From the NCBI RefSeq assembly GCF_020268605.1, contig NZ_CP084222.1, positions 2,108,001 through 2,172,000 of the forward strand: 64,000 nucleotides of DNA. The letters are read 5' to 3'. The translations under genes were made by a program, and so were the position numbers. The stretch comes from Arsenophonus apicola. Lineage in GTDB: Bacteria > Pseudomonadota > Gammaproteobacteria > Enterobacterales > Enterobacteriaceae. The notes under the pieces are model-generated. The model ran no database searches, was not told where the DNA came from, and saw only the letters and a program-made list of their open reading frames with translations. This document shows, in pieces, positions 58,321-64,000 of this stretch. Positions within the stretch are counted from its first letter, which is position 1. Each line of letters starts with the position of its first letter.

Positions 58321-58815
58321 TTAACGAGTCTTAATGACCAAACGATTACTCTGTTTCACCTCTTCCATTACTACATAAGTCCGCGTGTCATTGACACCAG
58401 GGAGACGAAGCAAAGTCTCGCCTAATAATTTACGATAAGCAGACATATCGGGAACCCGTGTTTTAAGTAAATAATCAAAATCCCCAGAGACTAAATGACA
58501 TTCCTGAATCCCTTCCAGTTTTTGCACAACAGCATTAAACTGTTCAAAAACATCTGCAGCACCACGGTTTAAGGTGATCTCAACAAAAACCAATAAAGAT
58601 GCATCGAGATAGTGTGGATTTAATAAAGCGGTATAACCTGAAATAAAACCTTGACGCTCCAAACGACGCACACGTTCCAAACAAGGGGTCGGCGATAACC
58701 CTACTCTCTTAGAAAGCTCTACATTAGAAATACGACCATCCTTTTGTAATTCATTAAGTATGTTCCTATCGATACGATCAAGATCTTTTCCTGGACGCTT
58801 TTTGTTATCAATCAT
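58321..58815 (-). CDS. lrp: Leucine-responsive regulatory protein Lrp
   Basis: Global transcription regulator of amino-acid metabolism and surface structures. It has 164 residues, the E. coli length, and is almost identical to it. The N-terminal helix-turn-helix (ISNVELSKRVGLSPTPCLERVRRLERQGFI, about 29-58) is followed by the RAM/effector domain (LNPHYLDASLLVFVEITLNRG, VSGDFDYLLKTRVPDMSAYRKLL). ATG 58815 starts MIDNKKRPGKDLDRIDRNIL. It is divergent from trxB across a 543-base spacer, as in E. coli, and probably autoregulated there. Confidence 0.98.
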   Translation of the reverse strand: MIDNKKRPGKDLDRIDRNILNELQKDGRISNVELSKRVGLSPTPCLERVRRLERQGFISGYTALLNPHYLDASLLVFVEITLNRGAADVFEQFNAVVQKLEGIQECHLVSGDFDYLLKTRVPDMSAYRKLLGETLLRLPGVNDTRTYVVMEEVKQSNRLVIKTR

Positions 58816-59358
58816 TTCGTTATCTCTCTTTTATCTATTTTTATACCCATTACATTCCCTATTTTCTTTTCTTATTATTGAATTGGAAAAGATGCAATAA
58901 GGTTAAACTCCGCCTGACCATTAGTATTTGTAGTATAATTCATCTTGTAGATAAATCATCTGGTTAGTTTTCAATTTGATAATGAAAAGTAGGATATTTA
59001 TCTATTTGTTTAAATGATGTTCAATTTCAATTAATCAAATGAGGTAATTAATCCTATAAGATGTTTTCTCAAATACACAACCGATTGTCAAAGATTATGA
59101 ATAAAAATCAGAACATCATAGGGAAATGAATTCATTATTAACTAATTGTCAATAAGACATAAGAAAAATTCTCAATTTAAATCGTTATTTCACCAAAAAT
59201 AATCTTTTTTCATGACTTGCCTTAATAAATAAAATGTTAAAACAAGTCAACAAAGAATGACTATTCCTTATCATCTTTTCATTCAATTTACTTTTTTTAA
59301 TTTTACTAATCTCCTACAATCGCCACATTAAATATATATTCTTACAAATGGAGCAATT
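58816..59358. other. Long divergent spacer between lrp and trxB with a candidate lrp promoter
   Basis: No gene is seen in these 543 A+T-rich bases. On the minus strand TTGACT (59245-59250), a 17-base spacer and TATTAA (59222-59227) form a plausible promoter for lrp, implying an untranslated leader of about 400 bases. The same segment carries an inverted repeat TGACTTG / CAAGTCA (59213-59219, 59243-59249) that overlaps the -35 and may be an operator. Lrp autoregulation and a long lrp leader are known in E. coli; the sites here are inferred. Confidence 0.45.
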
Positions 59359-60324
59359 ATGAAAACCAACAATCATAGTAAGGTTATAATTCTGGGATCT
59401 GGCCCAGCTGGCTATACAGCAGCTATTTATGCCGCCCGAGCAAATTTAAATCCGGTATTAATTACTGGCATGCAACCAGGGGGGCAATTAACCACCACTA
59501 CCGAAGTTGAAAATTGGCCAGGAGATCATACCGAGTTAATGGGCCCGGTATTGATGGAACGCATGCTGCAACATACTAAAAAATTTACTGCACAAGAAAA
59601 TATTATTAATGATCACATTTATGCGGTTGATCTGCAGCAACGGCCGTTCAAGCTCACCGGTGATAACGGAATCTATAGCTGTGATGCGCTTATTATTGCA
59701 ACTGGCGCCTCAGCTCGCTACCTGGGTTTACCGTCTGAAGAAGCCTTTAAAGGTCGTGGCGTTTCAGCCTGTGCTACCTGCGATGGCTTTTTCTATCGCA
59801 ACCAAAAAGTGGCGGTAGTGGGTGGTGGAAATACCGCTATTGAAGAAGCACTTTACCTATCAAATATTGCCGCAGAAGTCCATGTCATTCATCGACGTGA
59901 CACGTTTCGTGCCGAAAAAATTCTCATCCAACGGATGATGGAAAAAGTAAAAACTGGCAATATTGTGTTACATACCAATTTTACCCTTGATGAGGTATTA
60001 GGTGACAATAGTGGTGTCACTGGCATCAATTTGCGTTCAACCGAAAATGACAATCTAAAGATGCTTGCTGTGACTGGCGTGTTTATTGCTATTGGCCATA
60101 CCCCCAATACCAGTATTTTTGCCGATCAGTTAGTGTTAGAAAATGGCTACATTCAAGTGCAATCTGGCACTAAAGGCAATGCAACCCAAACCTCAGTTGA
60201 AGGTGTTTTCGCTGCTGGTGATGTCATGGACTATGTCTATCGTCAAGCCATTACCTCAGCAGGTACTGGTTGTATGGCTGCCCTTGACGCCGAACGTTAT
60301 TTAGACGCGCTATACCGCAAATAA
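59359..60324 (+). CDS. trxB: Thioredoxin reductase
   Basis: NADPH-dependent FAD flavoprotein that reduces thioredoxin in the cytoplasm. It has 321 residues, as in E. coli. The FAD-binding GSGPAG is at residues 13-18, the redox-active disulfide C138-A-T-C141 lies in SACATCDGFF, the NADPH motif is VVGGGNTAIEEALYLS (about 153-168), and the C-terminal FAD block is EGVFAAGDVMDYVYRQAITSAGTGCMAALDAERYL. A GGAG-type site (ATGGAGCAATT) precedes ATG 59359. A terminator separates it from cydDC, the same neighbour as in E. coli. Confidence 0.98.
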   Translation: MKTNNHSKVIILGSGPAGYTAAIYAARANLNPVLITGMQPGGQLTTTTEVENWPGDHTELMGPVLMERMLQHTKKFTAQENIINDHIYAVDLQQRPFKLTGDNGIYSCDALIIATGASARYLGLPSEEAFKGRGVSACATCDGFFYRNQKVAVVGGGNTAIEEALYLSNIAAEVHVIHRRDTFRAEKILIQRMMEKVKTGNIVLHTNFTLDEVLGDNSGVTGINLRSTENDNLKMLAVTGVFIAIGHTPNTSIFADQLVLENGYIQVQSGTKGNATQTSVEGVFAAGDVMDYVYRQAITSAGTGCMAALDAERYLDALYRK

Positions 60325-60362
60325 ATGTTACAAATTATAATAACCTGATAAATTTCTTTAAC

Positions 60363-60388
60363 AGGCGCGGTCGAAATAGCGCCTTTTT
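60363..60388 (+). terminator. Rho-independent terminator of trxB
   Basis: Stem AGGCGC / GCGCCT with a 10-base loop and five T follow 38 bases after trxB. Confidence 0.85.
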
Positions 60389-60481
60389 ATCTGTAACATA
60401 CCTATAAAAGTTGATATTTGATAAAATTAAAATCAACACATTGTCATAATTAACTTATCACCGGTATATAAAATCATCATT

Positions 60482-62254
60482 ATGGATAAACAAAAACAAA
60501 CTGAGTTGGTTAATTGGTTGAAACAACAATCAGCTCCAGCAAAACACTGGCTACGCTTATCCATGTTACTGGGAATTATTAGTGGCTTACTAATCGTTAT
60601 GCAAGCCTGGCTTTTAGCTTCCCTTTTACAAGCATTGATTGTAGAGAATCTACCTCGAGAACAACTGCTAGTTCAATTTGTTTTACTTATTTGTGTATTT
60701 ACTTCAAGAGCGATAATTAACTTTATGCGGGAAAGTGTTGGATTCGTTTGTGGCAAAATTGTTCGTCAGCAGATCCGTATCATGGTGCTAAATAAACTTG
60801 ACCAATTGGGGCCTGTTTGGGTTAAAAATAAACCCGCCGGAAGTTGGGCAACGATCATTTTAGAACAAATTGAAGACATACAGGATTATTATGCTCGCTA
60901 TTTACCGCAAATGTATTTAGCCGCTATGATCCCGATTATCATTTTGATTGCAATTTTCCCAATTAACTGGGCTGCTGGCTTAATTTTATTTATCACCGCA
61001 CCTTTAATTCCCTTATTTATGATATTAGTAGGGATGGGTGCCGCTGATGTCAATCGGCGAAATTTTGTGGCGTTAGCCCGATTAAGCGGCAGATTTCTCG
61101 ATCGTTTACGTGGACTTGATACCTTACGACTTTTTTTGCGGGCTAAAAAAGAAGTAAAAGATATTGAACAAGCAACCGAAGAGTTTCGTCAAAGAACGAT
61201 GGAAGTCTTACGTATGGCCTTTCTCTCTTCGGCAGTATTAGAATTCTTCGCATCAATTTCTATTGCCATTGTCGCAGTTTATTTTGGTTTCTCTTATTTA
61301 GGAGAATTAGATTTCGGAAATTATGGCATACCAGTTACCCTTTTTGCTGGCTTTTTGGCCTTGATACTCGCTCCGGAATTTTTTCAGCCACTACGGGATT
61401 TAGGCACTTATTACCATGCTAAAGCGCAAGCAGTAGGTGCAGCAGAATCTTTATTTACATTATTAGCCAGCATAGAACAACCATCGCCACAACCACAAAA
61501 TAATCAGCTAATTGCGCCGGTTAAACCACTAACGATTACTGCGCATCAGCTAGAAATTTTTTCTCACGATAATGTACGCTTGGCTGGCCCGCTAAATTTT
61601 ACCCTACTGCCAAACCAGCGGATTGCTTTAGTCGGCCAAAGTGGGGCTGGCAAAAGTTCCTTGTTAAATGTGCTACTCGGTTTTCTACCTTATCGCGGCT
61701 CGCTAATGGTTAATGGAATCGAACTTAGGGATCTCGATATGACTGATTGGCGCAAACAACTTAGCTGGGTTGGTCAAAATCCCCATTTACCCGCACAAAC
61801 CATTATTGACAATATACGTCTCTACTCACCGGAAGCTTCCGCAGCAGCAATCAATACAGCAATGGAAAATGCTTATGTAACTGAGTTTACCGAGCATTTA
61901 CCCGCGGGTCTTGATACTCAAATTGGCGAAAATGCTGCTCGCTTATCCGTTGGACAAGCGCAACGAATTGCAGTCGCCCGCGCACTATTAAACCCCTGTC
62001 ATTTGCTTTTACTCGATGAACCTGCTGCTAGCCTTGATATGCAAAGTGAGCAACGTGTGATGACCGCACTTAATATGGCTTCTACTAAACAAACAACTTT
62101 GCTGGTTACTCATTTGTTAGAAGAAGCTGCCACATACGACCAAATATGGGTCATGGAAAATGGTTTAATTATTGAACAGGGCACTTATAACAAGCTAAGT
62201 CAGACTACAGGGGCTTTTAGCCGCCTGTTAACTTATCGCGCAGAGGAGATATAA
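60482..62254 (+). CDS. cydD: CydD subunit of the cysteine/glutathione ABC exporter
   Basis: With CydC it forms an inner-membrane ABC transporter that exports cysteine and glutathione (and has been linked to haem) and is needed to assemble cytochrome bd. It has 590 residues (588 in E. coli). Six membrane helices occupy about 20-310. The nucleotide-binding domain has Walker A GQSGAGKSS, signature LSVGQAQRIAVARALL (second position Val instead of Gly/Ser, as I recall it in E. coli CydD too), Walker B LLLLDEPAASLD and H-loop LLVTHLLEEA. cydC starts one base after the stop: co-translated. Confidence 0.95.
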   Translation: MDKQKQTELVNWLKQQSAPAKHWLRLSMLLGIISGLLIVMQAWLLASLLQALIVENLPREQLLVQFVLLICVFTSRAIINFMRESVGFVCGKIVRQQIRIMVLNKLDQLGPVWVKNKPAGSWATIILEQIEDIQDYYARYLPQMYLAAMIPIIILIAIFPINWAAGLILFITAPLIPLFMILVGMGAADVNRRNFVALARLSGRFLDRLRGLDTLRLFLRAKKEVKDIEQATEEFRQRTMEVLRMAFLSSAVLEFFASISIAIVAVYFGFSYLGELDFGNYGIPVTLFAGFLALILAPEFFQPLRDLGTYYHAKAQAVGAAESLFTLLASIEQPSPQPQNNQLIAPVKPLTITAHQLEIFSHDNVRLAGPLNFTLLPNQRIALVGQSGAGKSSLLNVLLGFLPYRGSLMVNGIELRDLDMTDWRKQLSWVGQNPHLPAQTIIDNIRLYSPEASAAAINTAMENAYVTEFTEHLPAGLDTQIGENAARLSVGQAQRIAVARALLNPCHLLLLDEPAASLDMQSEQRVMTALNMASTKQTTLLVTHLLEEAATYDQIWVMENGLIIEQGTYNKLSQTTGAFSRLLTYRAEEI

Positions 62255-62255
62255 T

Positions 62256-63989
62256 ATGCGTGTACTACTCCCTTTTCTTGCGCTTTATCGTCGTCATTGG
62301 GTACTGCTTAATCTTGGTATTTTGTTAACCATTGTTGCGGTACTGGCGAGTATTAGCCTACTGACTTTATCAGGTTGGTTTTTAGCCGGAACGGCTCTTG
62401 CTGGTGCTGCCGGGCTTTATACTTTTAATTATATGCTACCAGCAGCAGGTGTTCGTGGTTCAGCCATTATCCGCACGGCCAGTCGTTACGCCGAACGATT
62501 AGTTAACCATGATGCAACTTTTCGTGTTTTAGCCCATTTAAGGATATTTACTTTTCAAAAACTATTCCCACTATCCCCTGGCGCTATCGCACACTATCGC
62601 CAAGGAGATATTCTTAATCGTCTGGTCGCTGATGTCGAGAGCCTTGATCATTTGTATCTACGGGTGCTTTCTCCCATATTCGCTGCTTTGGTTATTACTA
62701 TTTTGCTCACCCTAGCATTAAGTACATTAGACTTACAGCTTGCCCTTACTTTGGGCACAATTATGCTCTGTTTGCTGATTACTTTACCCTTTTTCTTTTA
62801 TCAAGGGGGAAAATCTATCGGGCACGATATCACTATATTACGTAGCCAATATCGCGCTTGTTTAATCAATATTATCCAGGCACAAGCAGAGCTAACTGTT
62901 TTTGGTGCATTACCTCGCTTTCGACAAGTATTGACCAATCTAGAATCCAACTGGTTAAAGCGCCAGCAGCAGCAAGCTAACTTAACCGCGCTATCACAAT
63001 CTATTATGATTTTTATCTCCGGCTTTACCGCAACCCTACTAATGTGGATGGCAGCAACCGGAGTTGGTGAGCAGCATAAACCTGGTGCACTTATTGCCCT
63101 ATTCGTTTTCTGTACCTTAGCTGCTTTTGAAGTTCTTGGACCAGTAGCTGTTGCATTTCAATATTTAGGACAAGTTGTTACTTCGGCAAATCGCTTAATG
63201 GAGTTAATTAATCAAAAACCAGCAGTGACATTTCCGGCTTCAGGCATATCAACGAGTGATAAAGTTGAGATCAAATTGCAACAAGTGCATTTCAGTTATC
63301 CCCAACAACTGCAACCAACATTAGAAAATATCTGTTTGACACTTAATGCAGGTGAACATGTTGCGCTACTAGGTAAAACTGGTTGTGGTAAATCTACACT
63401 GTTACAATTATTAACGCGTGCCTGGGATGTTAGTTCAGGCCAGATCTTGATAAATGGTCAGCCAATTAATCACTATAATGAGCATACATTACGTAAATTA
63501 ATGGCGGTAGTACCACAGCGAACCCATATTTTTAGTGATACCTTGCGTAATAATCTGCTAATAGCAAAAGATGATGCCAGTGATACTTTACTGACAAAAG
63601 TATTAAAACAAGTCGGTTTAGATAGCCTGATTAAAAATCAAGGGCTGGATAGTTGGATCGGTGAAGGAGGTCGACAACTCTCAGGTGGTGAACAACGGCG
63701 ATTAGGTATCGCAAGAGCCCTACTTTATGATGCACCTGTTATTTTATTAGATGAACCTACTGAAGGATTAGATGCAAAAACTGAAAACCAGATCCTGCTT
63801 CAGTTGCAGCAACACTGCTGCGACAAAACCTTGTTAGTGATTACCCATCGCTTACAAGGATTGGATAAAATGGATCAAATATATGTAATGGATGATGGAA
63901 AAATTATTGAGCAAGCAACGTATAAGGAATTATTACAATTGCGAGGGCGCTATTTTCAATATTATCAAGCCAAAATAGTACTAACATAA
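62256..63989 (+). CDS. cydC: CydC subunit of the cysteine/glutathione ABC exporter
   Basis: Partner half-transporter of CydD. It has 577 residues (573 in E. coli), with six N-terminal membrane helices starting MRVLLPFLALYRRHWVLL. LTLSGWFLAGTALAGAAGLYTFNYMLPAAGVRGSAIIRTASRYAERL is a hallmark region of CydC. The C-terminal ATPase has Walker A GKTGCGKST, signature LSGGEQRRLGIARALL, Walker B VILLDEPTEGLD and H-loop LVITHRLQGLD. ATG 62256 has a GAGGAG ribosome-binding site within the cydD end. The reading frame is complete, ending 11 bases before the window border. Confidence 0.95.
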   Translation: MRVLLPFLALYRRHWVLLNLGILLTIVAVLASISLLTLSGWFLAGTALAGAAGLYTFNYMLPAAGVRGSAIIRTASRYAERLVNHDATFRVLAHLRIFTFQKLFPLSPGAIAHYRQGDILNRLVADVESLDHLYLRVLSPIFAALVITILLTLALSTLDLQLALTLGTIMLCLLITLPFFFYQGGKSIGHDITILRSQYRACLINIIQAQAELTVFGALPRFRQVLTNLESNWLKRQQQQANLTALSQSIMIFISGFTATLLMWMAATGVGEQHKPGALIALFVFCTLAAFEVLGPVAVAFQYLGQVVTSANRLMELINQKPAVTFPASGISTSDKVEIKLQQVHFSYPQQLQPTLENICLTLNAGEHVALLGKTGCGKSTLLQLLTRAWDVSSGQILINGQPINHYNEHTLRKLMAVVPQRTHIFSDTLRNNLLIAKDDASDTLLTKVLKQVGLDSLIKNQGLDSWIGEGGRQLSGGEQRRLGIARALLYDAPVILLDEPTEGLDAKTENQILLQLQQHCCDKTLLVITHRLQGLDKMDQIYVMDDGKIIEQATYKELLQLRGRYFQYYQAKIVLT

Positions 63990-64000
63990 TTATAAAATTA

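Noticed and set aside
58816..59358. A hidden small gene in the lrp-trxB spacer
   Set aside because: No open frame with a ribosome-binding site and plausible composition was seen; the length is ordinary for this divergent regulatory region.

Overview
The window looks like chromosome of a low-G+C gammaproteobacterium of the order Enterobacterales. The backbone follows, gene by gene, the E. coli segment from pepN to cydC, with protein matches close enough to name almost every gene. The Morganellaceae, and within them an Arsenophonus-like insect associate, is my best guess. This is inference, based on A+T-rich spacers, decaying genes, a TccC insecticidal-toxin subunit and bacteriocin modules.

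Backbone left (1-41.1 kb): pepN (broken), pncB, asnS, ompF, aspC, ycbL, mepK, ldtD, the condensin operon mukF-mukE-mukB with cmoM, elyC, kdsB-ycaR, a cold-shock-domain gene, lpxK-msbA, comEC (broken), ihfB, rpsA, cmk, aroA, serC, ansB, ycaO, focA-pflB and pflA. Themes are NAD salvage, Asn/Asp metabolism, cell-wall remodelling (LdtD makes the 3-3 cross-links that MepK cuts), chromosome organisation, KDO/lipid A supply and export, and anaerobic pyruvate/formate metabolism.

Accessory island (about 41.3-51.65 kb, between pflA and serS): an orphan TccC gene whose variable tail looks like an aspzincin-type metalloprotease and is cut by one stop codon; a pyocin-like bacteriocin gene ending in a colicin D-type tRNase domain, split by an IS21-family element with a 6-bp target duplication and damaged by a stop and a frameshift; its intact colicin D-type immunity gene; an orphan colicin E9-type HNH DNase cassette with its own intact Im9-type immunity gene; a resolvase scrap; a short repeat of bacteriocin sequence; a complete yefM-yoeB toxin-antitoxin pair with a palindromic operator; a 28-bp direct repeat with 32-bp spacing; and a palindrome resembling fused IS6-family ends.

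Backbone right (51.7-64 kb): serS, rarA, lolA, ftsK, lrp, trxB, cydD and cydC, again in E. coli order.

Four genes (pepN, comEC, tccC, bacteriocin) carry single in-frame stop codons, and three further breaks (istA, istB, bacteriocin 3' end) lie in short homopolymer runs. This fits active gene decay, but the homopolymer cases could also be sequence errors. I saw no rRNA or tRNA gene and no cas genes.
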